From JACQAP01 sp035275265 (GTDB taxonomy: Bacteria > Pseudomonadota > Gammaproteobacteria > Burkholderiales > JACQAP01), in NCBI GenBank assembly GCA_035275265.1, contig DATENC010000028.1, forward strand, positions 105,625 through 169,624: a DNA stretch of 64,000 nucleotides, in the 5' to 3' direction. Shown here piece after piece: positions 16,760 to 24,970 of the stretch. A model generated the notes under the pieces. It was not told the DNA's origin and did not search any database. It saw nothing but the letters and a program-made list of their open reading frames with translations. The position numbers and the translations under genes were made by a program. The stretch's first letter is position 1; every line of letters begins with the position of its first letter.

Positions 16760-17731
16760 TCACGTGACTGGAGCAAAGTTCCGAGACAGGATCTGCAACA
16801 CCTCCTCGGCCAAGGTTGTCGGTTCTGCCGGAACCGGAAACCATACGGTGTTGTCATCGCTACTGATACGGCCAGGCGGCGTACCTACCCCGCCGCCGAA
16901 GAGAATGGCAGGTCGTCTGGAAATTACTGCGGTACAGCCTAATTCGTCAAAGCTCCCGACATACGCGTCAGCTGCGCCGGCCAGCGCCATGCGCTCATGC
17001 AGGCTGAGCCCGTGCCCGGAAATAGATCGATGGTTCGCGGCACTTGTCGTCTGTGACGTCGGGAACGACAAATCGAAGAACCAGATGTCGGGACGCGCCT
17101 TCACCACAAAGTCGGCCAGAAAACGATGCTCCGGGGGAATATTCAGGCAGACCGCGCAGCCCCCGCCAGCCTGACGCTTGAGCAGCGTCTGCGCATCGCG
17201 CGCCGCCGCAACCGGAAGCGCGATTTCACCATGGCAAGCTTGAAGGAACTGTTCGAGTTGTCTGACACCGGGCGAACCGAGGTCCTCGTATGGAGTCGCC
17301 GCGATCGACGGATCGTTCTGGTCCCGTTTCGCCTGCAACAGTAACAGGTCATCGGCCAGGTTCGACGAATCCCAATACAGGCCGATTGACCGGAGGCCCG
17401 GGAATGCCAAAAGAACCGAGAAGGCGTCATGCAAACTATCATTGGCGGCCTCTCGCGGCAGCCGCAGGCAGACGTCAAACTGGTGGCCAGGCCGGCCAGC
17501 CAGGGTGCGGTCGAGCCATAGCATCACCTGGCGCGGCAGTAACGTCGCGTCGCCTGCCGCCTCTCCCACACGAACGAGCATGTGACGCAGTCGCAGCTGA
17601 AAAGCCCTGAGCACGGCGTTAAACAACACGAACAGGAGCGTGAACGGGAAGAACTGCAGCTCGTTTAGAGCCCGGTACGAGAAGCCGACCAGCCGCCGCC
17701 TCAGCAATATCAGTTTGTCTTCCATCTTCAC
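16760..17731 (-). CDS. Unrecognised protein, possible GT-B-like glycosyltransferase
   Basis: 323 aa. A hydrophobic N-terminal stretch (about 25-45) could be a membrane anchor. The C-terminal HERMALAGAADAYVGSFDEL region, followed by AVISRRPAILFGGG, has the same order as HELALLHRSDLFMGSSSGF and NKPYLIT in the adjacent upstream gene. This suggests a shared donor-binding half. The start overlaps the preceding stop by 4 bp (ATGA). Function unknown; glycosyl transfer is inferred from context and this weak similarity. Confidence 0.5.
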   Translation of the reverse strand: MKMEDKLILLRRRLVGFSYRALNELQFFPFTLLFVLFNAVLRAFQLRLRHMLVRVGEAAGDATLLPRQVMLWLDRTLAGRPGHQFDVCLRLPREAANDSLHDAFSVLLAFPGLRSIGLYWDSSNLADDLLLLQAKRDQNDPSIAATPYEDLGSPGVRQLEQFLQACHGEIALPVAAARDAQTLLKRQAGGGCAVCLNIPPEHRFLADFVVKARPDIWFFDLSFPTSQTTSAANHRSISGHGLSLHERMALAGAADAYVGSFDELGCTAVISRRPAILFGGGVGTPPGRISSDDNTVWFPVPAEPTTLAEEVLQILSRNFAPVT

Positions 17732-18741
17732 GATATGGGCCTCGCACGCAACCGCTCATGCAGTTCTTCGAAGAACTCCCACAGTAAGTCCTGGTTTTCC
17801 CTTTCCCAATAGAGGATCTGATTTTCGTTACCGAAGGGGTAGTGGCGAGCGCCGACGGGAATTTCGATGTAGCGGGAAAAGAGGTGCTGTATATTGGTGA
17901 TGAGATAGGGCTTGTTGCTAAATGTCGCCATGGCGGCGAAGCCGCTGGAGCTGCCCATGAACAAGTCCGATCGATGCAACAGCGCTAACTCATGTGCCAG
18001 ACCGAAACCCATGGCGCGAGGGATCAGCACGTTGGGCAGACGAAACAGCTCGCGGTCCCACTCAGTGTAACCACCTAGAATGAGAAACAGGACATCGGGA
18101 TGACGTGCGGCGGCGCGACGAATGAAGGCGTACCACTCCGGCAGCGGGGAATCGCGAAACAGGTTGGCCGGCATCAGGCTCGACGAACTCTGACGGATGT
18201 TCACCGCGACCACGAAACGACCAGCGCAGTGACTGCGACGGAATTCGTCCGCCCAATTTCCATACCCGCGCGGCGATACGAGCCACGGCAACTGGCCATG
18301 CTGTTTGTAGTAGGCGTTGATACGCCGGTGCGAAATGAAATCCAGCCTTTTGTTGAGATGACCGAAGAAGGACGGCCATATGCGGCGCCGTCGCGCCACC
18401 TCGCGCAAGAGGAACAGGCAGAACGTAGGAGTGTGGAGAATCAGCTTCATCGATCGCAGCATCGGACTGCACAGAAATGCGGGGAACAAGCCGTCGATAA
18501 TGCCGACGTAATTGTGCTGGGTCACGAACGGCTGGTGGCGGCTCCCTGGCTTCATTGGATTGATGACCAGGTACTGGTCGATTGCGTCGCAGCCGGCTTC
18601 TTTCGCGAGGACATTTAGGTTCATCGTCCAGGTTAGCGCATCCCCTAACGCGTACGGCCCGTAAGAAAAATCGTAAATGCCGATCATTGGCTTTCTAGCG
18701 TCGCTGCTGGCAACGCCCCTTCGGCGCTTTGTGCCACTCAT
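17728..18741 (-). CDS. Glycosyltransferase-like protein (paralogue of the 292 gene)
   Basis: 337 aa from ATG 18741. YDFSYGPYALGDALTW (from residue 23) and FMGSSSGFAAMATFS (from about 261) match the gene at 292-1884 closely. It lacks that protein's long C-terminal extension. A TTG 36 nt further upstream and an ATG at 18687 are alternative starts. The preceding stop (18749) is 7 nt upstream of the chosen ATG, and no strong RBS is visible. I regard the pair as one enzyme family of unknown specificity, probably glycosyltransferases. Confidence 0.6.
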   Translation of the reverse strand: MSGTKRRRGVASSDARKPMIGIYDFSYGPYALGDALTWTMNLNVLAKEAGCDAIDQYLVINPMKPGSRHQPFVTQHNYVGIIDGLFPAFLCSPMLRSMKLILHTPTFCLFLLREVARRRRIWPSFFGHLNKRLDFISHRRINAYYKQHGQLPWLVSPRGYGNWADEFRRSHCAGRFVVAVNIRQSSSSLMPANLFRDSPLPEWYAFIRRAAARHPDVLFLILGGYTEWDRELFRLPNVLIPRAMGFGLAHELALLHRSDLFMGSSSGFAAMATFSNKPYLITNIQHLFSRYIEIPVGARHYPFGNENQILYWERENQDLLWEFFEELHERLRARPIS

Positions 18742-18748
18742 TGCTTGA

Positions 18749-20032
18749 CTATTGTGGTGCAACCTTACGTCGTTCAAGACTGCCGCCCCGCATCAATGCT
18801 TCTGCTATTGCTGCGGCATACAGGTTCATGCCCCATAAGGAAGGGTGCTCGTTGTCAGGCGTTACTTTCATCCGCTCCGGTTGCTCGACCGGCATTTTGA
18901 CGTAGTCGGTAGTCCGGAGCACTTTTTTTTCCGTTACCCGTTCCAAACTTTCAAGCAGAGCGATTCCTTGCCTCTTCAGCCTGTACTCGCGGTTAGCCTT
19001 GATCTCCGAGGAGATGGCAAGGTGAAAGAGCGTCCAATCGGTTCCGCTCTCCTTGATCTTTGCCAGATCTTGCAGGAACAGCGGATCGTCGGAGTAACGT
19101 CGGAGTTCCGTACGCGGGTTCATCCCGGCAGGCGTGCGACGCCGGATGGTCCAGAAGGTTTCATCTCGCAGTAGCGCATCCATCACGAACGAATGACTGA
19201 AATCCCACACACTGGCAATCAGGAGTTGTCGGCTTGGCCGCAAAAGCAGTTGCCGTCGTTTGTCCACCAACCGCCGCAGAACGTCGTCAGGTTCCTTCGC
19301 CGTGAGCATTTTTTTACACCACGCGTACGTGGCCGAAGCCATCAGAAGATATGTGTCAGTCGCACGATCCTCGCTTGGAACCGCGATAGGATCAATGGTT
19401 GTCAATACTCGCTGGTTGTCGCCCTCCCCAATTACCGTCCGCCAAAAGCGGGCGCGCGTAAGATCGTCGGAGATAAACGCGAAAACCGCGATGTCGGGTC
19501 TCCACTCCGGAATCTTGGCCGCTGCAAGGTCGAACATCTGGAGGACACCATAACCGTCGCGTCCAAAATTCATTACTGCCACACTCTTCCCGAGCCGTTT
19601 CTCAAGGATTTCGTGCAGGAAGTGCGGCCAAGTCTTTCCGTTTTGATGAAACGCCGTCCATGAATCTCCGAAAACCGCGATCTTCAGCTGAGCGGACGCC
19701 CAATCCCCCGCGACTGGCCCAATATTTCCGAATTTATTAATTACAGAAATGCGGTCGCAGCTGACCACGCGTCCGTCGGAAATATTCACCTGGTCGATAG
19801 TTCGGCCAGGCGGGTAAATGTAACCGAAGTCCTTGTCGAACTCCCAGTGCGAAACGTTGTAGACCCCCAACGATCCCTTTTCCGGGTCGGGAAGAGTGAA
19901 TACGTCGGGAAAATGGTTCCGGAGGTAAACACGGGATACACCTTCGAGCAACAGCGCTCCGACTAGGATTCCCGCGCTTACCAGGAACAGTGTGCCGAGA
20001 ACTGTGATCAGCTTGGAGCGTGTCGATGACAT
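18749..20032 (-). CDS. Membrane-anchored SGNH/GDSL-like hydrolase
   Basis: 427 aa. A single N-terminal hydrophobic segment (about 8-30) anchors it. FGDSWT (about 120) is SGNH block I with the nucleophile Ser. NFGRDGYG is the block II/III Gly-Asn region, and DNEHPSLWGMN near the C-terminus gives the D-x2-H dyad. Such proteins in polysaccharide clusters add or remove acyl groups on the periplasmic face. ATG start. It precedes the two glycosyltransferase-like genes and the exporter in one minus-strand run. Confidence 0.7.
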   Translation of the reverse strand: MSSTRSKLITVLGTLFLVSAGILVGALLLEGVSRVYLRNHFPDVFTLPDPEKGSLGVYNVSHWEFDKDFGYIYPPGRTIDQVNISDGRVVSCDRISVINKFGNIGPVAGDWASAQLKIAVFGDSWTAFHQNGKTWPHFLHEILEKRLGKSVAVMNFGRDGYGVLQMFDLAAAKIPEWRPDIAVFAFISDDLTRARFWRTVIGEGDNQRVLTTIDPIAVPSEDRATDTYLLMASATYAWCKKMLTAKEPDDVLRRLVDKRRQLLLRPSRQLLIASVWDFSHSFVMDALLRDETFWTIRRRTPAGMNPRTELRRYSDDPLFLQDLAKIKESGTDWTLFHLAISSEIKANREYRLKRQGIALLESLERVTEKKVLRTTDYVKMPVEQPERMKVTPDNEHPSLWGMNLYAAAIAEALMRGGSLERRKVAPQ

Positions 20033-20046
20033 CGTGGAACCGACTT

Positions 20047-20216
20047 TCAGTCGGGCGAGAAGCTGTTCTTGTAATCGAGTCTAAGCCGTAAATCCTGCAC
20101 TTCCTTTACGAGGAACCAGCTACCAGCAGCGACCACTTCGATCTCGGTGCCCATGAAACAGCGGAACGCATCCTTCGGCGTGCAAACGATGGTTCGCCAT
20201 GAACATTGAAGCCGGT
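20047..20216 (-). pseudogene. Carbamoyltransferase C-terminal relic, frameshifted
   Basis: Reading leftwards from 20216, TGFNVHGEP matches the carbamoyltransferase (NodU/HypF-type) motif TSFN..GEP. After a one-base loss near 20190 the frame continues as IVCTPKDAFRCFMGTEIE, and then WFLVKE and a D-YKN-F-D tail. This is the characteristic C-terminal end of these O-carbamoyltransferases. The remaining about 90% of the gene is absent. The piece is fused directly to an SxtJ-like sequence. A carbamoylation gene therefore once stood here and was deleted. Confidence 0.65.
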
Positions 20217-20501
20217 CGGGCTCACCACGCGATGCAGCAGCAATCCGACCCAGGTCTAAAGGCGGTTGAGCGGCACGAGGAGAGAAGGCCGCAGTAAGGC
20301 CGTCGTCAGGAAAGCCGCCGCGACAACGATGGCCCATCCCCGGACTGTCCGTCCCCCGAACAGAGGCAAGCACCCCATGATCAGGAAAAAAGCGCCGAAG
20401 ACGGGGCCAAGAGTACGCTCGGATCCCGCCTCAACTCTGTGCTGCCGCCTGAAATCTTCGTGCAATCCAGTTCCTGAATCGAATCTCTTGAGCCAAGTCA
20501 T
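20217..20501 (-). pseudogene. SxtJ-like small membrane protein, interrupted relic
   Basis: From ATG 20501 an 81-codon frame (a hydrophobic pair, ending LLRPSLLVPLNRL) stops at TAG 20256-20258. The same frame reads on as TWVGLLLHRVVSP, the normal continuation of SxtJ-family proteins (LNRLW..GLLL..VVSP). Sequence identity to the family then ends abruptly at the carbamoyltransferase relic. SxtJ genes commonly accompany carbamoyltransferases. The gene has lost its last third and carries an in-frame stop, so it is probably inactive. The 70 bp between 20502 and 20571 hold nothing recognisable. Confidence 0.6.
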
Positions 20502-20571
20502 ATCGGAATGATCTCCCGTTAGCTGTCATACGGAGGGAATGGGGCGCGATCGCATTTTCTTGCCTCGTCAG

Positions 20572-21615
20572 TTACTCACGAGTTGCTAGCAGGCGCAACC
20601 GTTCGACTACAGCAATCTCGTCCGGGTAGTAAAGAGTCTCCAATGCAGAGCTCATCGGCGTATGGCTATCGGGATGACAGATGCGCACCGGATTTGCGCG
20701 CAACGCGCGGGCCGAACGTTCCGCGACGCGTGCCACGATTTCCGCCGCCACGCCGAACGATTGCCAGGAAGGATCCATCACGCAAAGCCGCCCGGTTTTC
20801 TCGACCGAGGCACACACTGTCTCCGTATCCAGCGGCGATATGGTTCTCAGATCGATGACCTCGGCCTTTGCACCGAGCGCCATCAAGCGGTCGGCGACCC
20901 GCAATGCAAATGGGACCATGACTCCTGCCGCGACGATTGTCAGGTCCTCCCCAGTCCGTCGCACAGCTGCCCGACCGAATCGAACCCTGTACGGCACTTC
21001 CGGAACGCCGCCCTTCAACGAGAACAACGAGCGGTGCTCGATGATGATGACCGGGTCCTGGCCGAAAATGCTTTCGAGCAAAAGACCCTTGGCATCAAAC
21101 GCCGTGGCGGGCATGGCCACCTTTATTCCGGGTATGTGCGCGAACCACGCGTGCAGGCTCTTCGAGTGTTGCGGACCTTGTCCCCAGCCACGGCCGATGA
21201 TCGCGCGAATGACGACCGGAAGCGTGGATTGCGTATTGGACTTGAACCGCCACAGTGACATCCAGTTCACGATCGCATCCATCGAATACAGCATGAAATC
21301 GAGACGGTGATGGACCACGACGGGCCTCATTCCGACGACGGCGGCGCCGATTGCGGTCGCGGTCATGGCGCTCTCGGACACCGGAAAGTCGCGAACACGC
21401 GCAGGACCGAAGCGTTCGACCAAGCCGGTCGTGGATCCGAAAACGCCGGGACTGTAGTCCACAAGCTGCCCCAGCACAACCACGGTGTCGCTTAGCTCCA
21501 TCGCCTGCCTCAGGCCCTGGTTGAGCGCCTCGCCGAAGCTGATCTCGGGATGCGCGGCAGGAACGAGCGCTTGCGCCGCGTTCCAGCCCGGTCTTGTCTG
21601 TATGGAAGACACCAC
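20572..21615 (-). CDS. TPP-dependent E1 component, beta subunit
   Basis: 347 aa from GTG 21615, chosen because AGGAG lies 10 nt upstream and the alpha gene ends at 21636. It has the transketolase pyrimidine-binding fold (ESAMTATAIGAAVVGMRP) and a C-terminal transketolase domain (GVMVPFALRVADRL, EVIDLRTISPLD). It pairs with the alpha subunit to form an alpha2beta2 ThDP enzyme. No E2/E3 genes are nearby, so it is unlikely to be a housekeeping 2-oxoacid dehydrogenase. By analogy with AviB1/AviB2 of avilamycin biosynthesis it may transfer a C2 unit to a keto-sugar (inference). Confidence 0.8.
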   Translation of the reverse strand: MVSSIQTRPGWNAAQALVPAAHPEISFGEALNQGLRQAMELSDTVVVLGQLVDYSPGVFGSTTGLVERFGPARVRDFPVSESAMTATAIGAAVVGMRPVVVHHRLDFMLYSMDAIVNWMSLWRFKSNTQSTLPVVIRAIIGRGWGQGPQHSKSLHAWFAHIPGIKVAMPATAFDAKGLLLESIFGQDPVIIIEHRSLFSLKGGVPEVPYRVRFGRAAVRRTGEDLTIVAAGVMVPFALRVADRLMALGAKAEVIDLRTISPLDTETVCASVEKTGRLCVMDPSWQSFGVAAEIVARVAERSARALRANPVRICHPDSHTPMSSALETLYYPDEIAVVERLRLLATRE

Positions 21616-21635
21616 CTCGTCTTTGCTCCTTGTGC

Positions 21636-22754
21636 TCAATAACCTTTTGCCTGCTTGGCTTCCTGGTGCGCGTCGAAGTTCGAAAGTTCCACCTCGACCA
21701 GAAGCCTGTCCGCAAGAGGGGAGTCGGAACTGACGTTCAATGCCTTCCACTCCGGCGCGTCAGGAAACGGACTCGATTTTGCGAACTCGAAACAGCGATC
21801 GATGGCCGACTGCGTCTCGAGTCCCAAGGTCTCGCGTTCACCGGGCTTGATAAGTTCTCTGGCCCGCATGGCTTCTTCGAGCAACGAGATCGGACAATTG
21901 CGTTTCCATGCCTCGATTTCCGCAGCATCGCGGTAACCCACCAGGTCGTCGCTTTCGGGCCCATAGTGGCCGCTCCAGCGATATGTGTAAGCCTCGACGA
22001 AGGCCGGCCCCGCGCCGGTGCGCGCAAGTGCGATCTCTCTGGCCAGTACCCGGTGGACCTCCATGGCGTCGTTACCGAACAGCGCACTGCTCCTCACGCC
22101 GAAGGTTGCAACCCGCGCGCTCAGGTTGTCGAGCGCCTGGCGCTTCAGTTGGGGTGAGAACACCGAGTAGTTGTTATTCTCGCAGACAAAGACCACGGGA
22201 AGTTTCGCGACCGCGGCATAGTTGACTGTTTCCCAGAAAATACCTTCGTCGGTCGCCGACTCGCCGAATCCAGCGACTGCGACCTGCTGAGTTCCCTTTA
22301 GCAGGAAGCCCAGCGCCGCCCCCATCGAGATCGCGGTCGCACCCGCGAGGATCGCCCCGCTGTAGAAATTACGAGCCGGGAAGGAAATATCCTGCGAACC
22401 TGCGAGACCTCCATTCGCGCCAGTGGCCTTTCCGTAAAGTTCCGCAAACAGGGCCTCCATGGGCGCGGACTTTGCCAGATAGTAGCCGTGCGATCGGTGG
22501 TGGGAGAACAGGTAGTCGTCGTCGTTCAAAAGCAAGGACAACGCTGCCGGCACGGCTTCCTGGCCTACGCAAAAATGGACCGGACAGCGCATCTCGTCCG
22601 CCGGGTGGTACTCCCGTGCGAGCGCCTCCTCGCACATGCGCAGGCGCAGCATGAAGCGGTGCAGGGACCGAGCGGTTTCAGCCTCGCCGGCGTCGATTCG
22701 AACTCCTTGGTAGCGTCCGGTCTTCAGGATCGCAGCGTGTGTAGGCGGGGTCAT
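21636..22754 (-). CDS. TPP-dependent E1 component, alpha subunit
   Basis: 372 aa. Family features include HFCVGQEAVPA, FSHHRSHGYYLAK, GGLAGSQDI and the ThDP/metal motif. The last reads FGESATDEG...ENNNYSVFSP, where GDG of the family is GES (Asp to Glu, Gly to Ser), so metal binding is probably kept. This subfamily resembles acetoin- or pyruvate-type E1 alpha. It is placed at the end of the sugar cassette, 13 bp after the Nudix gene. It is likely to decarboxylate a 2-oxoacid, probably pyruvate, and pass the acyl carbanion to an acceptor. Confidence 0.8.
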   Translation of the reverse strand: MTPPTHAAILKTGRYQGVRIDAGEAETARSLHRFMLRLRMCEEALAREYHPADEMRCPVHFCVGQEAVPAALSLLLNDDDYLFSHHRSHGYYLAKSAPMEALFAELYGKATGANGGLAGSQDISFPARNFYSGAILAGATAISMGAALGFLLKGTQQVAVAGFGESATDEGIFWETVNYAAVAKLPVVFVCENNNYSVFSPQLKRQALDNLSARVATFGVRSSALFGNDAMEVHRVLAREIALARTGAGPAFVEAYTYRWSGHYGPESDDLVGYRDAAEIEAWKRNCPISLLEEAMRARELIKPGERETLGLETQSAIDRCFEFAKSSPFPDAPEWKALNVSSDSPLADRLLVEVELSNFDAHQEAKQAKGY

Positions 22755-22767
22755 GGTGTTTGTTCCT

Positions 22768-23265
22768 TCAAGCCCGGCTGAAGCGTTGTTTGCTCATGTG
22801 CATCCATACCGCGTAAGCGTCGTAGGGCGTGACTTTGCGTCGTGTGAGGAGGTCGCGTCCGTCGACCGCCTCGAATGCCGCACCCTCATGCAGCACGAAC
22901 CGTCGAAACGCGGCGGCGGCGACATGGATCTCGTAGTAAATCCGGTATACCTTCGGCTGCCCAACCGACGAAAAATCGAAGTCGAACCGCGCGAACTCCT
23001 TTGCGGCGCCGGCAGTGTACTCCAGCTCCTCCTGCAGTTCCCGTGTCAATGCCGCAAGCGGTGCTTCCCCGTCTCCGACCGCCCCGCCAAAGCAGCCCCA
23101 GTGGTCAGGGTAGAAGATGGTCGGCAGCGTATCGCGCAGTTGCATAACATAGCGCCCGTCGTCGAGCATGAGCAGCGCCGCGACCGCATCGGCCGCGCGT
23201 AACGGCTCACTGGTCCCTACAAAGCACTCCTCGGCCCTTGATGTAGCGTCAGCAGCGAGGGGCAT
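22768..23265 (-). CDS. Nudix hydrolase
   Basis: 165 aa from ATG 23265, seven bases after the preceding stop. The Nudix box is at 61-83: G-x5-E67-x7-R75-E76-L-x-E-E-L, complete in its metal-binding REUxEE core. The usual G-U after it is E-Y. Residues about 23-45 are the first Nudix strand. It may hydrolyse a nucleotide-sugar or other diphosphate made by this cassette, perhaps as housekeeping for a mis-formed intermediate. Substrate unknown. Confidence 0.75.
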   Translation of the reverse strand: MPLAADATSRAEECFVGTSEPLRAADAVAALLMLDDGRYVMQLRDTLPTIFYPDHWGCFGGAVGDGEAPLAALTRELQEELEYTAGAAKEFARFDFDFSSVGQPKVYRIYYEIHVAAAAFRRFVLHEGAAFEAVDGRDLLTRRKVTPYDAYAVWMHMSKQRFSRA

Positions 23266-23272
23266 CGAGCGA

Positions 23273-24262
23273 TCAGCCACGCAGCACATAGTCCATCGGC
23301 CAGTCTCGCAGGTCGGCGAGGTACTTCCTACCCCACGATGCCATTTCTGCAAGGCCTTCGGTCCAGCCGATTTCCGGTTTCCAGCCGACCGCCCTATGGA
23401 TTGCACTGGAGTCCAGCCAGTACCGTGAGTCCTGTCCGAGACGGTCGGGCGCCATCTCGCACAGTTGTTCGAAGGGCATGCCGAGTGCCTCGGCACAGAG
23501 CTCGACCACGCGCCGGATGCTGGTGGGCTCTGGCGGTCCCGCGTTGTAGATGGTTCCTAGTGGCGCGTTCTCCGAAACCAGATGGATTGCGCGGGCCAAG
23601 TCACGCGCGTGAATGTAAGACTTCTCGGCACGCCCGCCACCTTGCAGCGGTAGCTTGCGGCCAGTGAGCCCGCAGATGATCGCCTTGGGAATAACGCGGT
23701 GAAGGAGTTGGCCGGGGCAGTATGCGTTGGACGGCCGGATGACGTTCATCGGGAACTTGAGAAACTTATGAACAGATTCCAGGTACATATCGAACGCAAC
23801 TTTGGAGGCGGCGTAGGGACTGGTCGGCTTGATCGGTTCGTCCTCTTTCGAGGCGTGCGAAACGGACCCGTACATTTCCGAGGTGCCGATCTGGATGAAG
23901 CGCTCCAGCCAATCACGCTTCATCAATTCCTCGCACAACCGGGCGAGCGCCATCGAGTTGGTCTCGAAGAAACGCCAGGAATGTTTCCACGACACCGCGC
24001 CTTCACCCTGGGCCGCATAGTTGACTATGACATCCGGCTTCTCCTTGTCAAGCAACTCGAGCAGCAGGTCGATTTCGTAGGTCAGGTGGTAAGCGTGGTA
24101 GCGGTAGTTCTTGCGCTTGTCCACATTGAGCGAGAACGGCTCCGGACGGAGCGGGTTTCGGCCAATGCCGATTACCATCGAGGGATCGGCGTGGTCCAGT
24201 AGATAAAGCGCGGTATGGATGCCGAAGGATCCACCGCCGCCAAGAATCGCATATTTTTTCAT
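23273..24262 (-). CDS. Extended SDR: NDP-sugar epimerase/dehydratase (Gmd-like)
   Basis: 329 aa. The Rossmann motif appears as GGGGSFG (8-14). The active site has GTSEMYG (126-132) and Y150-x3-K154 (SPYAASK). The TSEMYG form is shared with GDP-mannose 4,6-dehydratases and relatives, so a dehydratase or 3,5-epimerase on a nucleotide sugar is likely. A GGRAEKSYIHARDLA stretch is the substrate-binding loop. It lies between a methyltransferase gene and the Nudix gene. Confidence 0.75.
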   Translation of the reverse strand: MKKYAILGGGGSFGIHTALYLLDHADPSMVIGIGRNPLRPEPFSLNVDKRKNYRYHAYHLTYEIDLLLELLDKEKPDVIVNYAAQGEGAVSWKHSWRFFETNSMALARLCEELMKRDWLERFIQIGTSEMYGSVSHASKEDEPIKPTSPYAASKVAFDMYLESVHKFLKFPMNVIRPSNAYCPGQLLHRVIPKAIICGLTGRKLPLQGGGRAEKSYIHARDLARAIHLVSENAPLGTIYNAGPPEPTSIRRVVELCAEALGMPFEQLCEMAPDRLGQDSRYWLDSSAIHRAVGWKPEIGWTEGLAEMASWGRKYLADLRDWPMDYVLRG

Positions 24263-24310
24263 GTCGCCCCTGATTCGTAAAATCCGTGCATTGGCAAGTA
24301 TTCTGGCAAT

Positions 24311-24970
24311 TCACCCTTGGAGAACTGTCCAATACCAGTCCCCTTTGTATCCTGCCCGCTGGAACAGGTTGAACCAGCCTTGCGGATAGTCATGGTAGGT
24401 GGCGGTCAAAACCCATTGCATGAACAACTCGCGCTGTTCCTCGGTATGGTAGGCGTCCACCTGCACGAAGGCGCGCCCCGGCGACAGGCGCTCGACCTCG
24501 CGCAACGCCGCGACCACGCCCTCGGCGTCGAGATTGTGAATCGTGTTGATGGAGATTACCGCGTTGAAGGACTTGTCCGGGAAGGGTAGCCGTGTTGCGC
24601 TACCCAGATGCAGGCGCCCAACCACTTCTTGCTCGCAGTGCAGGAGAGCGTATTCCGATATATCCAATCCAAATGCCTCGAGGCCGGGACAGACGCCCAT
24701 CAGATCTTTCACGAGGAAGCCTTTGGCACAACCTACGTCGAGTATCCGGTCACCGGACTTCAGGCCGAAGTGACGCACGATATCCCTGGCCACCGGTATC
24801 CAGCGCCCATCGTAGCGGTAGCCCCCATAGCCGAATTCGCGGGGACCGTCGAAATACAGCTCACCGAATTCGCGCGAAGCCGTAATCCGCTCGGGGGTCT
24901 TCGCCATGGCACGCGCCTGCACGTTGCGTTTCGTCTTCGGAAGCGATCGGAGCAAATCGATTTCAGCCAC
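24311..24970 (-). CDS. Class I SAM-dependent methyltransferase
   Basis: 219 aa from GTG 24970, which overlaps the preceding stop by 8 bp (GTGGCTGA). ATG 24907 is an alternative. LDVGCAKGF (77-85) is motif I; GLDISEYA the acidic post-I strand; NTIHNLD the substrate region. The N-terminal half has an aromatic Gly-rich stretch (YGGYRYDGRW). It is probably a sugar C- or O-methyltransferase of the cassette. No sequence clue to regiochemistry. Confidence 0.7.
   Translation of the reverse strand: MAEIDLLRSLPKTKRNVQARAMAKTPERITASREFGELYFDGPREFGYGGYRYDGRWIPVARDIVRHFGLKSGDRILDVGCAKGFLVKDLMGVCPGLEAFGLDISEYALLHCEQEVVGRLHLGSATRLPFPDKSFNAVISINTIHNLDAEGVVAALREVERLSPGRAFVQVDAYHTEEQRELFMQWVLTATYHDYPQGWFNLFQRAGYKGDWYWTVLQG

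Noticed and set aside
15778..16857. Longer version of Wzm starting at 16857
   Set aside because: The extra 83 codons are polar and Cys/Arg-rich, unlike the family; the Wzm family starts near ATG 16608.
21636..22754. Loss of the ThDP metal Asp in E1 alpha (read as GFG)
   Set aside because: Correct alignment places GES over GDG, so Asp is replaced by Glu; this is conservative.
22768..23496. Longer version of the Nudix gene starting at 23496
   Set aside because: The extra 77 codons lie inside the upstream SDR gene and show no similarity; ATG 23265 just after the SDR stop is preferred.
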